Positions 18,628 through 31,936 of a stretch of DNA of 64,000 bases are shown here, piece by piece (position 1 is the first letter of the stretch; every line of letters begins with the position of its first letter). This stretch comes from Ornithinimicrobium pratense. Its GTDB lineage: Bacteria > Actinomycetota > Actinomycetes > Actinomycetales > Dermatophilaceae. The notes under the pieces were generated by a model, which was given only the letters and a program-made list of their open reading frames with translations, was not told the DNA's origin and did not search any database. Position numbers and translations under genes: made by a program. The DNA is taken from assembly GCF_008843165.1 (NCBI RefSeq), contig NZ_CP044427.1, forward strand, positions 558,001 to 622,000, given 5' to 3'.

Positions 18628-20001
18628 ATGACCACCAGCCCCCAGAGCCGCGTGATCCAGAACCTCTCGCAGGACGGGTTCGGCCTGCACGCACTGCCTG
18701 ACACCGGACGCAAGACCTACGTGCTAGACACCTCGGTCCTCCTGTCCGACCCGCACGCCCTCCTGAGGTTCGCCGAGCACGCCGTCGTGCTCCCGGTCGT
18801 GGTCATCACCGAACTGGAGGCCAAGCGGCACCACCCCGAGCTCGGCTACTTCGCCCGGCAGGCGCTACGGATGCTCGACGACCTGCGCGTCCAGCACGGC
18901 ACCCTCAGCGAGCCGGTGCCGGTGGGCCAGGCGGGCGGCAGCGTCCACGTCGAGCTCAACCACACCGACCCGACGTCCCTGCCGGCGGGCTTCCGCCTCG
19001 GCGACAACGACACCCGCATCCTCGCGGTGGCCAAGAACCTGTCGGCCGAGGGCCACGACGTGTGCGTGGTGAGCAAGGATCTGCCGATGCGGGTCAAGGC
19101 CTCGGCGGTGGGCCTGGACGCCGAGGAGTACCGCGCCGAGCTAGCGGTGGACAGCGGCTGGACCGGCATGTCCGAGCTCGAGGTCGGCGACGAGCAGATG
19201 CAGCAGCTCTACCAGACCGGGCGGCTGGAGCACCCGGCCGTTCGGGACCTTCTGACCCACACCGGCCTCACCGTGCTGGGCCCCTCCGGCAGCGCCTTGG
19301 GGCGGGTCGGGGCCGACCACACCGTGCGGCTGGTCCGGGGGGACCGGGACGCCTTCGGTCTGCACGGTCGGTCGGCCGAGCAGCGGATCGCCCTGGACCT
19401 GCTGCTCGACCCCGACGTGGGGATCGTCAGCCTGGGCGGGCGGGCCGGCACCGGCAAGAGCGCCCTGGCGCTGTGCGCCGGTCTGGAGGCCGTCATGGAG
19501 CGGCGCCAGCACCGCAAGGTCATCGTCTTCCGCCCCCTGTATGCCGTGGGCGGCCAGGAGCTCGGGTACTTGCCCGGCTCCGAGAACGACAAGATGGGCC
19601 CCTGGGCGCAGGCCGTCTTCGACACCCTGGGGGCGGTGGTCTCCACCGAGGTGGTGGAGGAGATCCTCGACCGGGACATGCTCGAGGTGCTCCCGTTGAC
19701 CCACATCCGGGGTCGCTCCCTGCACGATGCCTTCGTCATCGTCGACGAGGCACAGAGCCTGGAGCGCAATGTGCTGCTCACTGTGCTGTCCCGGATCGGG
19801 CAGAGCTCCCGGGTGGTGCTCACCCACGACGTGGCCCAGCGCGACAACCTGCGGGTCGGTCGGCACGACGGGGTCGCGGCGGTGATCGAGGCGCTCAAGG
19901 GTCACCCGCTCTTCGCCCACGTCACCCTGACCCGCAGCGAGCGCAGCCCGATCGCGGCCCTGGTCACCGAGATGCTGGAGGGTCAGCACGGGCTGTTGTA
20001 A
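18628..20001 (+). CDS. PhoH-family ATPase with N-terminal PIN ribonuclease domain (PhoH2)
   Basis: Two-domain RNA helicase/ribonuclease. The PIN domain (about residues 25-150) shows [14 protein letters not shown] and GDNDTRIL acidic metal ligands. The PhoH ATPase (about 235-457) has Walker A GRAGTGKS and Walker B VIVDEAQ. In mycobacteria the same architecture (PhoH2) unwinds and cuts RNA and can be paired with a small antitoxin-like PhoAT; I see no such gene upstream here. ATG 18628 is preferred to GTG 18622. coaA lies close by, as in mycobacteria. Confidence 0.92.
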   Translation: MTTSPQSRVIQNLSQDGFGLHALPDTGRKTYVLDTSVLLSDPHALLRFAEHAVVLPVVVITELEAKRHHPELGYFARQALRMLDDLRVQHGTLSEPVPVGQAGGSVHVELNHTDPTSLPAGFRLGDNDTRILAVAKNLSAEGHDVCVVSKDLPMRVKASAVGLDAEEYRAELAVDSGWTGMSELEVGDEQMQQLYQTGRLEHPAVRDLLTHTGLTVLGPSGSALGRVGADHTVRLVRGDRDAFGLHGRSAEQRIALDLLLDPDVGIVSLGGRAGTGKSALALCAGLEAVMERRQHRKVIVFRPLYAVGGQELGYLPGSENDKMGPWAQAVFDTLGAVVSTEVVEEILDRDMLEVLPLTHIRGRSLHDAFVIVDEAQSLERNVLLTVLSRIGQSSRVVLTHDVAQRDNLRVGRHDGVAAVIEALKGHPLFAHVTLTRSERSPIAALVTEMLEGQHGLL

Positions 20002-20244
20002 TTTCCTGTGAACAATGAGGCGGCCGACCTGCTCTGACGCAAGGCGACGGGCGCTCAGCCGCCGTGTGACGTTCGCCACTCCTGCCCGCGAGGAGTTGAC
20101 CTTCGGCGTCGAGGTTGGCACCGTGGGAGTGCTTGATCACGATTTGGTAACGCCGCCACGTCCCCCCAGGCTCCCCTGACTTCCCTGTCCCCTGACAAGG
20201 TCTGGCCGGTGGCGTGCCCAGTCCCGTAGAACAGGAACCGTCCC

Positions 20245-21267
20245 ATGAACGATGCCCATTCCGTTGAGCCCACCAGTCAGCGCTCTCGCCGCGTGTCCCC
20301 CGTGGCCACCGCGCTGACCGCGACCATCGCCGCCGGCTCACTGGCGCTGGCCACCTACGCCGTCACCTCGACCGCGGTGGCCCCCGCCGTGGACCGCACC
20401 GCAGGTCTTGAGGCCAGCGTCAGCCAGGTCGCCCCGAACGTGGCTGCCGACGCGGTCGCCGCGCTCAGCCAGACCGTCGCCACCGACGCCTCCGGGGTAT
20501 TCGCTGAGGCGCGTGCGATGCGGGCGGAGCAGGCCGGCGAGGCCTTCGGTGCCTCCCTGGGGCTGCGCGGTGAGGGTGTCTCCGCCGTCCAGGCCCAGAA
20601 CGAGGCCATCCGCGAGCGCAAGGCTCAGGAGGCCGCGGCTGAGCGCGCTGCCGAGCAGGAGGCAGCTGCCGAGCAGGCTGCGGCTGAGCGCGCTGTTGCT
20701 GAGGAGGCTGCTGCCGAGCAGGCTGCGGCTGAGCGCGCTGTTGCTGAGGAGGCTGCTGCCGAGCAGGCTGCGGCTGAGCGCGCTGCGGCCGAGCAGGCCG
20801 CTGCCCGCGACGCCCAGCGTCCGCCCGCACCACAACCGGCTCCCCAGCCGGCGCCCCAGCCCGCTCCGCAGCCGGCGCCGCAGCCCGCTCCGCAGCCGGC
20901 GCCCCAGCCCGCCCCGCAGCCGGCGCCCCAGCCCGAGCCCCCGGCACCGGCCCCGCCCTCGAACCCGGGCGGCAACCGCGGCGTCGCCCAGGGCATGCTC
21001 GGCAGCTACGGCTGGGGCATGGACCAGTGGAGCTGCCTGGACTCGCTGTGGCAGAAGGAGTCCGGCTGGAGCCACACGGCCACCAACCCCAGCTCCGGTG
21101 CCTACGGCATCCCGCAGTCGCTGCCGGCCAGCAAGATGGCCTCCGCCGGAGCCGACTGGCAGACCAACCCCGCCACCCAGATCGCCTGGGGCCTGGGCTA
21201 CATCCAGGGTCGCTACGGCAGCCCGTGCAGCGCCTGGGCGCACTCGCAGGCCCACAACTGGTACTGA
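20245..21267 (+). CDS. Secreted transglycosylase-like protein with coiled coil and Pro-Ala-Gln linker
   Basis: Exported cell-wall protein of 340 residues. A signal/anchor helix lies at about 17-40. A long Ala/Glu/Arg-rich coiled coil (about 110-190) has a 15-residue unit repeated, then comes a linker of about nine APQP units (195-230). The C-terminal 85 residues form a lysozyme-like transglycosylase domain with the probable catalytic Glu in SLWQKESGW, and GAYGIPQSLPASKM and AWGLGYIQGRYG typical of this actinobacterial family. AGGAA precedes ATG 20245. Probable role: peptidoglycan remodelling. Confidence 0.88.
   Translation: MNDAHSVEPTSQRSRRVSPVATALTATIAAGSLALATYAVTSTAVAPAVDRTAGLEASVSQVAPNVAADAVAALSQTVATDASGVFAEARAMRAEQAGEAFGASLGLRGEGVSAVQAQNEAIRERKAQEAAAERAAEQEAAAEQAAAERAVAEEAAAEQAAAERAVAEEAAAEQAAAERAAAEQAAARDAQRPPAPQPAPQPAPQPAPQPAPQPAPQPAPQPAPQPAPQPEPPAPAPPSNPGGNRGVAQGMLGSYGWGMDQWSCLDSLWQKESGWSHTATNPSSGAYGIPQSLPASKMASAGADWQTNPATQIAWGLGYIQGRYGSPCSAWAHSQAHNWY
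20671..20785 (+). repeat. 45-bp tandem repeat in the coiled-coil region
   Basis: A 45-bp unit starting GAGCAGGCTGCGGCTGAGCG is present in two perfect copies (20671-20715, 20716-20760) and a partial third (to about 20785). It encodes 15 residues, EQAAAERAVAEEAAA-like. Unit number could vary by slippage and so change the reach of the cell-wall domain. Confidence 0.85.
20829..20940 (+). repeat. Tandem 12-bp repeats encoding an Ala-Pro-Gln-Pro linker
   Basis: About nine imperfect 12-bp units of the kind CCGGCGCCCCAG encode APQP repeats joining the coiled coil to the lytic domain. Synonymous changes between units suggest they are old rather than newly expanded. Confidence 0.8.
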
Positions 21268-21327
21268 TCCCCCGAGGTCTGCACGTCCGAGGACCCCGTT
21301 TCGCCCGCGCTGGCCCTCTTCTGGCCC

Positions 21328-22296
21328 CTACAGTCGGCGCAGTCGCACCCGGTCCACCGTGTGGTCGGCTCCCTTGAGCAGCACGAGGGTGGCCCGGCTG
21401 CGGGTTGGCAGGATATTCTCCACCAGGTTGGGGGCATTGATCGAGTCCCAGATGTTCTCGGCGATGTCGGTTGCGGCGTCGTCCTCGAGCGAGGCGTAGC
21501 GGTGGAAGTGCGACTCCGGGTCGGCGAAGGCGGTGCGGCGCAGCTCCAGGAAGCGGTCGACATACCAGCGCTTGATGTTGCCCACGTGCGCGTCGACGTA
21601 GACGGAGAAGTCGAAGAAGTCGCTGACCGCTAGCCCGGCCCCGCCGTTCTCCTGGGCCCGCGGTGGCTGCAGCACGTTCAGCCCTTCGACCACGAGGACA
21701 TCGGGACGGCGCACCACGGTGCGCTCGCCGGGCAGGATGTCGTAGAGCAGGTGGCTGTAGACCGGGGCGCTCACCTCGGACTTGCCCGCCTTGACCTCGG
21801 CGACGAACCGCAGCAGCGCACGCCGGTCGTAGGACTCGGGGAAGCCCTTGCGGGCCGTGAGGTTGCGACGCTGCAGGACCGCGTTGGGGTAGAGGAAGCC
21901 GTCGGTGGTCACCAGCTCGACCTGGGGGCGGGAGTCCCACCGGCGGATCAGCTCGGCCAGGATGCGCGCCGTGGTGGACTTGCCCACCGCCACCGACCCG
22001 GCCACCCCGACGATGAACGGGGTGCGCTGGTTGCGCTCGCCGAGGAACTCGCTGGTGATGCGGTGCAGCCGACCCACTTCCTGCTCGTAGAAGGACAGCA
22101 GTCGGCTGATCGGCAGGTAGACCTGCTCCACCTCGGCCAGGTCCAACCGGTCACCCAGGCCCCGCAGCCGTTCGACGTCAGCGGCGTCCAGGTGCATCGG
22201 GTGCTCCTCCCGCAGCCGCGCCCAGTCACCCCGGTCGAGCTCGACGTAGGGCGAGGGGATGCTGGCGCCATTGCCGTGGGAAACCATGGGCGGCAT
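21328..22296 (-). CDS. coaA: Type I pantothenate kinase
   Basis: Phosphorylates pantothenate, the first and regulated step of coenzyme A synthesis. The 322-residue protein has the P-loop [12 protein letters not shown] at about residue 97, [20 protein letters not shown] and the conserved [12 protein letters not shown] stretch of bacterial CoaA. ATG 22296 is used; an ATG three codons in (22287) is equally plausible. It diverges from glmS with 65 bp between starts, a conserved actinobacterial pairing. Confidence 0.95.
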   Translation of the reverse strand: MPPMVSHGNGASIPSPYVELDRGDWARLREEHPMHLDAADVERLRGLGDRLDLAEVEQVYLPISRLLSFYEQEVGRLHRITSEFLGERNQRTPFIVGVAGSVAVGKSTTARILAELIRRWDSRPQVELVTTDGFLYPNAVLQRRNLTARKGFPESYDRRALLRFVAEVKAGKSEVSAPVYSHLLYDILPGERTVVRRPDVLVVEGLNVLQPPRAQENGGAGLAVSDFFDFSVYVDAHVGNIKRWYVDRFLELRRTAFADPESHFHRYASLEDDAATDIAENIWDSINAPNLVENILPTRSRATLVLLKGADHTVDRVRLRRL

Positions 22297-22361
22297 TCTG
22301 CCAAGCCGCCGACCCGCGTCGTGGGCCGGGATCCGGCTCGCGGGCCGTATCCTTGGTGACC

Positions 22362-24221
22362 ATGTGTGGAATCGTCGGATATGTCGGAGCCGAGCGTGGC
22401 GAGAAGGCCCTCAACGTCGTGATGGAGGGCCTGACCCGCCTGGAGTACCGCGGCTACGACTCCGCGGGCATCGCAGCGGTCGGTGAGGGAGCCGTCGAGA
22501 CCCGCAAGCGGGCCGGCAAGCTGGCCAACCTGGTCACCGCCCTGGGCGACGCCCCGCTGCCGGAGACCAGCACCGCGATCGGGCACACTCGGTGGGCCAC
22601 CCACGGCGGCCCCACCGACCAGAATGCCCATCCCCACCGCGGGGGGTTGGACGGAAAGCTGGCGGTCGTCCACAACGGGATCATCGAGAACTTTCACGCC
22701 CTGAAGCAGCAGCTGCAGGGCCGGGGCGTCACCTTCACCTCCGAGACGGACACCGAGGTGGTGGCCCACCTGCTCAGCGAGGCCTATGGCCGCACTCCCG
22801 ACCTCACCCAGGCGATGCGTGAGGTGGTCAACATTCTGGAGGGCGCCTTCACCCTGCTGGCCGTCCACGCAGACCAGCCGGATGTCGTCGTCGGCGCCCG
22901 CCGCAACAGCCCGCTGGTGGTCGGGCTCGGCGAGGGCGAGAACTTCCTAGGCTCCGACGTCGCCGCCTTCATCGGCTACACCAAGCAGGCTATGGAGCTG
23001 GCGCAGGACCAGATCGTCACCATCACCCCGGAGGGCTATGAGGTGATGAACTTCGACGGCTCGCCGAGTGACGGCAAGGTCTACGAGGTCACCTGGGACG
23101 CCGCCGCGGCGGAGAAGAGCGGCTACGACACCTTCATGGAGAAGGAGATCCACGAGCAGCCCAAGGCGGTGCACGACACCCTGCTGGGCCGCACCGACGC
23201 CGAGGGCCGGCTCACGCTGGACGAGGTGCACATCGACGTCGAGGAGCTGCGGGCCGTCACCAAGATCGTCATCGTGGCCTGCGGCACCGCCTCTTACGCC
23301 GGGATGGTCGCCAAGTACGCCATTGAGCGCTGGGCCCGGATCCCGGTCGAGATCGAGCTCGCGCACGAGTTCCGCTACCGCGACCCGGTCGTCGGCGAGC
23401 ACACCCTCGTCGTGTCGATCTCCCAGTCCGGGGAGACCATGGACACCCTGATGGCCGTCCGACACGCCAAGGCGCTGGGTGCCAAGACCATCTCGATCTG
23501 CAACACCCACGGCTCGACCATCCCGCGGGAGTCCGACGCGGTCCTCTACACCCACGCCGGCCCGGAGATCGCGGTCGCCTCGACCAAGGCCTTCCTGGCC
23601 CAGATCACCTCCTCCTACATCCTGGGCCTCTACCTGGCCTCCCTCCAGGGCGGGATCTCGGAGCAGGCCGCGCACGGGGTGATGGCCGAGCTGCAGGAGA
23701 TCCCGCTGCAGATCGAGACCCTGCTCCGCAGCATGGACCGGGTCAAGGAGATCGCCTACTTCATGGCCGACTCCCGGGCCGTGCTCTTCCTGGGCCGGCA
23801 CGTCGGCTACCCGATCGCGATGGAGGGCGCGCTGAAGCTCAAGGAGCTGGCCTACATCCACGCGGAGGGCTTCGCCGCCGGCGAGCTCAAGCACGGGCCC
23901 ATCGCGCTGATCGAGCCCGGCCTGCCGGTCTTTGTCATCGTGCCCTCCCCGGACAGCGAGCACGGCCTGCACAGCAAGGTCGTCTCCAACATCCAGGAGA
24001 TCCGCGCCCGCGGGGCCCGCACGCTGGTCATCGCCGAGGAGGGGGACGAAGACGTCGTCCCCTTCGCCGACGAGGTGATCCGGGTGCCGCGGACCTCCCC
24101 CCTGCTGGCTCCCCTGCTCACCGTCGTGCCCCTGCAGGTGTTCGCCCTGCACCTGTCCACGGCCAAGGGTCTCGACGTGGACCAGCCCCGCAACCTGGCC
24201 AAGTCGGTCACCGTCGAGTGA
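22362..24221 (+). CDS. glmS: Glutamine-fructose-6-phosphate aminotransferase (isomerising)
   Basis: Makes glucosamine-6-phosphate for peptidoglycan and, in this group, mycothiol. ATG 22362 places the catalytic Cys second (MCGIVGYVG), as needed for the Ntn-type glutaminase; a GTG three codons upstream would bury it. The glutaminase domain (1-230) is followed by two SIS sugar-isomerase domains ([31 protein letters not shown]) and the C-terminal [15 protein letters not shown]. Length is 619 residues. acpS follows after 7 bp. Confidence 0.97.
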   Translation: MCGIVGYVGAERGEKALNVVMEGLTRLEYRGYDSAGIAAVGEGAVETRKRAGKLANLVTALGDAPLPETSTAIGHTRWATHGGPTDQNAHPHRGGLDGKLAVVHNGIIENFHALKQQLQGRGVTFTSETDTEVVAHLLSEAYGRTPDLTQAMREVVNILEGAFTLLAVHADQPDVVVGARRNSPLVVGLGEGENFLGSDVAAFIGYTKQAMELAQDQIVTITPEGYEVMNFDGSPSDGKVYEVTWDAAAAEKSGYDTFMEKEIHEQPKAVHDTLLGRTDAEGRLTLDEVHIDVEELRAVTKIVIVACGTASYAGMVAKYAIERWARIPVEIELAHEFRYRDPVVGEHTLVVSISQSGETMDTLMAVRHAKALGAKTISICNTHGSTIPRESDAVLYTHAGPEIAVASTKAFLAQITSSYILGLYLASLQGGISEQAAHGVMAELQEIPLQIETLLRSMDRVKEIAYFMADSRAVLFLGRHVGYPIAMEGALKLKELAYIHAEGFAAGELKHGPIALIEPGLPVFVIVPSPDSEHGLHSKVVSNIQEIRARGARTLVIAEEGDEDVVPFADEVIRVPRTSPLLAPLLTVVPLQVFALHLSTAKGLDVDQPRNLAKSVTVE

Positions 24222-24228
24222 TGACGCG

Positions 24229-24585
24229 ATGATCGTCGGCGTCGGGATCGACGTGGTCGACATCGCCCGGTTCAGCGCGCGCCTGGAGGCCAACCCCCGC
24301 TTGGGTCCGCGTCTTTTCACGCCGCAGGAGCTGGGGCTGCGGCCGCAGTCCCTGGCCGCGCGGTTCGCCGCCAAGGAAGCCCTGGCCAAGGCGCTGGGGG
24401 CGCCCGTGGGCCTGCACTGGACCGACGCGACCGTCATCCGCGATCCGGACGGACGACCGCGGCTGCAGGTCGAGGGGACCGTCGCCGCCCGGGCGGAAGA
24501 GCTCGGTGTCGCCCGGTTCCACCTCTCGCTGTCCCACGACGCGGGTATCGCCTCGGCCGTCGTGGTCGCCGAGGGGGAGGGCTGA
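24229..24585 (+). CDS. acpS: Holo-[acyl-carrier-protein] synthase
   Basis: Transfers 4'-phosphopantetheine from CoA to acyl carrier proteins. The 118-residue protein has [12 protein letters not shown] with the Mg-binding Asp and [12 protein letters not shown] with the second ligand Glu. It lies between glmS and nnr, and its stop overlaps the nnr start by one base. Confidence 0.95.
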   Translation: MIVGVGIDVVDIARFSARLEANPRLGPRLFTPQELGLRPQSLAARFAAKEALAKALGAPVGLHWTDATVIRDPDGRPRLQVEGTVAARAEELGVARFHLSLSHDAGIASAVVVAEGEG

Positions 24586-26119
24586 TGCTGCGCGGGTATG
24601 CCGTGCCCGCCGTCCGAGAGGCCGAGGACCGGGTGCGGACCGGGCTGGCCGACGGGGAGCTGATGCTCCGCGCGGCGCGGGGGCTGACGGAGGTGGCCCG
24701 GGTGCGCGCCCGGCAGCAGGGTGCAGGCCGGATCGTGGCGCTCGCCGGGCCGGGGGACAACGGGGGTGACGCCCTGCATGCCGCGGCCCTGCTCGCCCGG
24801 ACGCACCCGGTCGCCGTGGTCGGCGTCGCCACCCGCCTGCACGAGGGGGGCCTGGCCGCGGCCCAGGAGGCCGGCCTCGAGGTCCACCGCGTCGACCCTG
24901 ACGCCGACCAGCTGCCCGCGAGCGTGCTCGCCGTGCTCGCGGAGGCGGACCTGGTCCTCGACGGGCTGCTCGGCATCGGGGGTCGGCCTGGTCTGCGCGG
25001 CGCGATGGACCTGGCGGTCGCGGCGGTGCCGGACACGGCCTACCTGCTGAGCGTTGATCTGCCCAGCGGCGCCGACCCCGAGGGGCGGGAACGGCCGGCC
25101 CGGATGGTCTTCGCCGACGAGACGGTGACTTTCGGCATGCTCAAACCGGTGCACCTGCTGCCCGCCACCGAGCCCGCGGTCGGCACCCTGACGGTGGTCG
25201 ATATCGGTGTGGAGATGGCCGTGACCCCCGTGGTGGAGCGGCTGGAGCACGCCGACGTCGCCGAAATGTGGCCGGTGCCGGCCACCCATGACCACAAGTA
25301 CACCCGTGGGGTGGTCAGTGTCGTCGCCGGCAGCGAGGCCTACCCGGGGGCCGCGGTGCTGACCACCACCGCCGCGGTGGAGGCCGGCGCCGGCATGGTG
25401 CGCTACCTGGGGCCCCGGCGGGCCGAGGACCTCGTGATCGCCGCCTGCCCCGAGGTGGTGCCCGGGGAAGGACAGGCCCAGGCGCTCGTCGTGGGCCCGG
25501 GGATCCCGCGCCGGGGGGTGACGACGACCCGGGCCGTGAGGACCCGGGCCGCGAGGACCCCCAGACCGCCAGGGTGCTCGAGACCTTTGGCGCCGCGCTG
25601 CCCCTCGTCGTGGACGCGGGCGCCCTCGAGCTGTTTGCGACCTGGATCCGCCAGGGCAACCGGCGACCGAGCACCGGCCGCCCTCCTGCTCCCTTCCCGA
25701 CCCTGCTCACCCCGCACGCTGGCGAGGCGGCCCGGATGTGCACGCAGCTGGGCGCGTCGACGACGCGGGCGCAGGTCGAGGCGGACCCGGTCGGCACGGC
25801 CCGGTGGCTGGCGGGGCGCACCGGGGCCACCGTGCTGCTCAAGGGCGCGGCCACGCTGGTCGTCCCGCACGACCAGGAGGCGCCGCTGCGGGTGCAGACC
25901 GATGCTCCGGCCTGGCTGGCCACGGCGGGGGCCGGGGACGTCCTGGCCGGGTTGGCGGGCACGCTCCTGGCCGCCGGGTGCTCCGCCCCGGACGCCGGCG
26001 CGCTGGCCGCACTGGTCCACGGCGTGGCTGCCGACCGGGCCAACCCCGGTGGCCCGGTGCGCGCGCTCGCGGTCGCGCACGCCATACCGGAGGCCATAGC
26101 CCACCTGTTGCGCCGCTGA
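24585..26119 (+). pseudogene. nnr: Bifunctional NAD(P)H-hydrate epimerase/dehydratase, frameshifted in a G run
   Basis: Repairs hydrated NADH and NADPH (NADHX). The N-terminal YjeF_N epimerase domain (LAGPGDNGGDALHA) and C-terminal ADP-dependent dehydratase domain (TAGAGDVLAGLAG) are both complete but lie in different frames. The break is between LVVGPG and GGDDDPGRED, where there are two G runs (four G ending at 25502 and six G at 25513-25518). One extra G in either restores a protein of about 511 residues, so I read this as a base-calling slip. The junction includes a small Gly/Asp/Arg repeat (PGREDPGRED). The gene is coupled to acpS. Confidence 0.85.
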
Positions 26120-26166
26120 CCAGGGGCCCCGGGCCGTGGGCGGCGGCCGACGGCTAGGGTCGAGTC

Positions 26167-26628
26167 ATGGATCAGCGTCTGTCCCTCGTCACCCTCGGTG
26201 TGCAGGACCTCGACCGGGCGCGGGCGTTCTACACCGCGCTCGGCTGGGAGCCGGGACCCTCGCCGGAGCACATCGTCTTCTTCCAGGCCGGCGGCATGGT
26301 CGTCGCGCTGTGGGAGCGGGCCGCGCTCGGCGTGGACTCCGGGATCGACCTCGGTGAGGGCGAGGGCGAGGACACCCCGGGCAGCGGCGACGGCTGGGGT
26401 GGCATCAACCTGGGCCTGAACCTGACCAGCGCCGCCGACGTCGATGAGCAGATGTCGCAGGCCCACGACGTCGGCGCCACGATCCTGCGCCAGCCCGGCA
26501 ACCGCTATTGGGGTGGCTACTCCGGCGTCTTCGCCGACCCGGACGGCCACGTCTGGGAGATCGCCTACAACCCCTACTGGAGCGTCTCCGAGGACGGCCT
26601 GACCCTGCTGGGGGACGGCCGCGGCTGA
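26167..26628 (+). CDS. VOC (glyoxalase/bleomycin-resistance) family protein
   Basis: Single-chain vicinal-oxygen-chelate protein of 153 residues with two beta-alpha-beta-beta-beta modules: [21 protein letters not shown] at the start and [19 protein letters not shown] at the end. The middle holds an acidic Gly-rich insert ([14 protein letters not shown]). Substrate unknown; such proteins range from isomerases to resistance proteins. It stands between nnr and sodA. Confidence 0.82.
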   Translation: MDQRLSLVTLGVQDLDRARAFYTALGWEPGPSPEHIVFFQAGGMVVALWERAALGVDSGIDLGEGEGEDTPGSGDGWGGINLGLNLTSAADVDEQMSQAHDVGATILRQPGNRYWGGYSGVFADPDGHVWEIAYNPYWSVSEDGLTLLGDGRG

Positions 26629-26725
26629 CACCTCCGGGGTGGCCTGCGCTTGCGCCTGCCGTGACCCCGGGGAGACAGTGGACACATCGCCCGCCCATCG
26701 AACACCAACACATCAGGAGGAACCA

Positions 26726-27346
26726 GTGACCTACACGCTGCCCGATCTTCCCTACGACTACGCTGCTCTCGAGCCCGCCATCTCCGGCGAGATCATGGAG
26801 CTGCACCACAGCAAGCACCACAAGACCTACGTGGACGGCGCCAACACCGCCCTGGAGAAGATGGCCCAGGCGCGCGAGACGGGCGACTTCGCCGCCATCA
26901 CCATGCTGTCCAAGAACCTGGCCTTCCACCTGGGCGGCCACACGAACCACTCGGTGTTCTGGACGAACATGTCCCCGGACGGCGGTGACCGGCCCGAGGG
27001 TGAGGTGGCCGCGGGCATCGCCGAGTTCTTCGGCAGCTTCGAGGGCTTTCAGGGTCAGTTCGAGGCCAACGCCAACACCCTGCAGGGTTCGGGCTGGGCC
27101 TACCTGACCTGGGACCCGGTGGCCCAGCGGATGCTGATCGGCCAGCTCTACGACCAGCAGGGGAATGTGCCGGTCGGTCAGGTGCCGCTGCTGATGCTCG
27201 ACATGTGGGAGCACGCCTACTACCTGCAGTACAAGAACGTCAAGGCCGACTACGTCAAGGCCTGGTGGAACGTCGTGAACTGGGCTGACGTGGCCCGCCG
27301 CCTGGAGAAGGCCCGCTCGGCCACCTCCGGGCTCCTCGTTCCCTGA
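26726..27346 (+). CDS. sodA: Superoxide dismutase [Fe/Mn]
   Basis: Dismutes superoxide in the cytoplasm. Metal ligands are His27 in ELHHSKHH, the His in GGHTNH, and Asp/His in LDMWEHAYY, the family signature. GTG 26726 follows a CAGGAGG site and gives 206 residues, the usual length. It ends before a strong terminator hairpin shared with convergent leuA. Metal specificity (Mn or Fe) cannot be settled by eye. Confidence 0.95.
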   Translation: MTYTLPDLPYDYAALEPAISGEIMELHHSKHHKTYVDGANTALEKMAQARETGDFAAITMLSKNLAFHLGGHTNHSVFWTNMSPDGGDRPEGEVAAGIAEFFGSFEGFQGQFEANANTLQGSGWAYLTWDPVAQRMLIGQLYDQQGNVPVGQVPLLMLDMWEHAYYLQYKNVKADYVKAWWNVVNWADVARRLEKARSATSGLLVP

Positions 27347-27360
27347 CGCATATCGGCTGA

Positions 27361-27378
27361 TCGTGCGTTCACGCACGA
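27361..27378. terminator. Small hairpin after sodA
   Basis: TCGTGCG-TTCA-CGCACGA is a perfect 7-bp hairpin 14 bp after the sodA stop. It may help transcription termination together with the larger hairpin downstream. Confidence 0.5.
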
Positions 27379-27393
27379 CCGGTTGATCCCCCA

Positions 27394-27425
27394 GCACCGC
27401 CCCGGCCGTCCGGCCGGGGCGGTGC
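27394..27425. terminator. Bidirectional terminator between sodA and leuA
   Basis: A perfect 14-bp stem, GCACCGCCCCGGCC with its complement, closes a GTCC loop. It lies between the convergent stops of sodA and leuA. No long T run follows, as is usual in high-GC actinobacteria, so it may act for both strands. Confidence 0.85.
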
Positions 27426-27456
27426 CGCGTCTCCTCCGCAGGCGGGAGGGCGGCGC

Positions 27457-30112
<2,656 letters not shown>

Positions 30113-30154
30113 GCACCGACGGAACGCCGGGTGGGGGACGCCGGCTCGCGCCGC

Positions 30155-31090
30155 TCAGCCCGGGGTGATGACCGTGCCCACCTCACCGTCCACGGCGTCG
30201 GCGATGCGGGGGAGCGCGGTCACGACGGCCATCGCTCCGCCTTGCTCGACGAAGCGGGTCACGGCCTCGATCTTGGGCAGCATGGAGCCTTCGCCGAACT
30301 CGCCGGCCTCGATGTGCGTGCGGATCTGCGACGCACTGACCCGCCCGACGGGCCGGGCCTGCGGCGTGCCCCAGTCGAGCACGGCGTGCTCGACGTCGGT
30401 CGCGATGACGAGCAGGTCGGCCTCCACCTGCCGACTGAGCAGGGTGGCGGTGAGGTCCTTGTCGATGACCGCCTCGACGCCCTGGTAGCCCCCCCGGTCG
30501 TCCGGGACGACCGGGATGCCGCCGCCGCCGGAGGAGACGACGAGGAAGCCCTGGGCGAGCAGAGCGGCCACCGCGGGGGCGTCGACGATCCGCCGCGGCT
30601 CGGGGGAGGCGACCAGCCGGCGCCACCCCTTGGCCCCCTCGTCCCGCCAGGTCTGCCCCAGCGAGGTCTGCGCGGCCGCGTGCTCGGCGTCGTTGTAGGG
30701 ACCGACCGCCTTGGTGGGCCGGTCAAAGGCGGGGTCGTCGGGGGACACCTCGGTGCGCGAGACGAGCGCCGCTACGGGCTGGTCCGCGCAGGCCGCGGCC
30801 AGGGCCCGCTCCAGCGCGTTCATCAGGGTGAAGCCGAGGGTTCCCTGGGTCTGGGCCCCGCACCAGTCCAGGCTGACCGGCGTGAGCTGGTGGGCAGACA
30901 GCTCGTTCTTGAGCAGGATGTTGCCGACCTGGGGACCGTTGCCGTGGGTGAGGACGACTTCGTGCCCGTCGGCCACGAGCCGGGCGATGTGCTGGGCAGC
31001 CACCTCGATCGCGGCTCGTTGGTCGTCCTGGGTCGAGCGCCCGTCCGACGTGGTCATGGCGTTGCCCCCGAGGGCGATGACGATCCTCAT
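30155..31090 (-). CDS. arcC: Carbamate kinase
   Basis: Converts carbamoyl phosphate and ADP to carbamate and ATP; carbamate then falls apart to ammonia and CO2. The 311-residue protein has MRIVIALGGNAM, LTHGNGPQVGN, SSGGGGIPVV, AVIDKDL and GSMLPKIEA, the complete family set. It overlaps the preceding NmrA-like gene as ATGA and is the last gene of the hyuA-hyuB-nmrA-arcC operon. No arginine deiminase or ornithine transcarbamylase is nearby. The FdrA-type carbamoyltransferase genes 14 kb away are therefore the most likely source of its substrate, as AllK partners AllFGH in E. coli. Confidence 0.92.
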   Translation of the reverse strand: MRIVIALGGNAMTTSDGRSTQDDQRAAIEVAAQHIARLVADGHEVVLTHGNGPQVGNILLKNELSAHQLTPVSLDWCGAQTQGTLGFTLMNALERALAAACADQPVAALVSRTEVSPDDPAFDRPTKAVGPYNDAEHAAAQTSLGQTWRDEGAKGWRRLVASPEPRRIVDAPAVAALLAQGFLVVSSGGGGIPVVPDDRGGYQGVEAVIDKDLTATLLSRQVEADLLVIATDVEHAVLDWGTPQARPVGRVSASQIRTHIEAGEFGEGSMLPKIEAVTRFVEQGGAMAVVTALPRIADAVDGEVGTVITPG

Positions 31091-31926
31091 GATGTCTCCT
31101 TCGACAGCAGCTGGGTCCAGGTCGTGGGCGGGCGCCCGAGCAGGTGGGTCAGGGGTGTCGGGTCCACGGTGAACCCGGTCTGGTCGTAGGCCTCGAACAT
31201 CGCCAGCAGGTCGGTGAGGGCGCAGCCCTGGGTCCGAGCTCCTGGGCCGGACCGCCACTGCTCGATGGTGATGGAGGAGGCCGTCACTGGGCGGCCCAGG
31301 ACCCGGGTCGCGGTGCGGGCCAGGTCCTCGACAGTCAGCTCCTCCGGCCCGCCCAGCACGTGGGTGCTGCCCGGCTCGAGCTGGCCGGACAGCGCGGCCA
31401 CGGCGACCTCGGCGATGTCCCCGAGGTCGACGAGGCTGAAGGGAGCACTCACCCGGTAGGGCACTTCTAGGCGCCCGGCGAGCGCGGCCCCGAGCAGGTT
31501 CTGCTGGTAGGCGCAGGGGCGCAGGACGACCGCCTCGGGCCGCACCCCCCGGAGCACGGTCTCGGCCCGCGCCTTGCGCAGGTGGTGGGCCATCCGGGCG
31601 TCGTGCGGGTCGGCGACCGAGTGGTAGACCACCCGGTCCACCCCCGCCTCGGTCGCGGCCTGGGCGACCAGGTCCACCATCTCCACCTCCGCGGGGTGGA
31701 CGTTCGGCACGATCAGGTATGCGGCCTCGGCGCCGGTCAGCGCGTGGGTCAGGCCGTCTCCGGTCAGGGCGTCCGCCTGGTGCCACTCGACACCGGCGGG
31801 GCCGTCGGCCTGGCCAGGGTGGCGGGTGGTCCCGCGCACGGCCAGCCCCGCGTGCAGGGCCGCCGCAGCGACGGCGCTACCGGTCTTGCCGGTGGCGCCG
31901 AGCACCGCGACGGTCCCTGCACGCAC
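31087..31926 (-). CDS. NmrA-like NAD(P)-binding oxidoreductase/regulator
   Basis: Atypical short-chain dehydrogenase of 279 residues with the Rossmann motif AVLGATGKTGSAV at the N-terminus and no clear YxxxK pair, so it may sense NADP rather than catalyse, as NmrA does. VVYHSVADPHDARMAHH and LRPCAYQQNLLG are typical NmrA-family stretches. GTG 31926 has GAGGGA upstream. It follows hyuB by 10 bp and overlaps arcC by ATGA, so it belongs to the operon. Its role there is unknown. Confidence 0.8.
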   Translation of the reverse strand: MRAGTVAVLGATGKTGSAVAAAALHAGLAVRGTTRHPGQADGPAGVEWHQADALTGDGLTHALTGAEAAYLIVPNVHPAEVEMVDLVAQAATEAGVDRVVYHSVADPHDARMAHHLRKARAETVLRGVRPEAVVLRPCAYQQNLLGAALAGRLEVPYRVSAPFSLVDLGDIAEVAVAALSGQLEPGSTHVLGGPEELTVEDLARTATRVLGRPVTASSITIEQWRSGPGARTQGCALTDLLAMFEAYDQTGFTVDPTPLTHLLGRPPTTWTQLLSKETS

Positions 31927-31936
31927 GGGTCGTCCC

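Noticed and set aside
18283..20244. c-di-AMP (ydaO) riboswitch upstream of phoH or the transglycosylase-like gene
   Set aside because: I could not find the conserved ydaO core in either leader.
30155..31090. Carbamate kinase of the arginine deiminase pathway
   Set aside because: No arginine deiminase, ornithine carbamoyltransferase or arginine/ornithine antiporter gene is in the window; the gene is inside the hyuAB operon.
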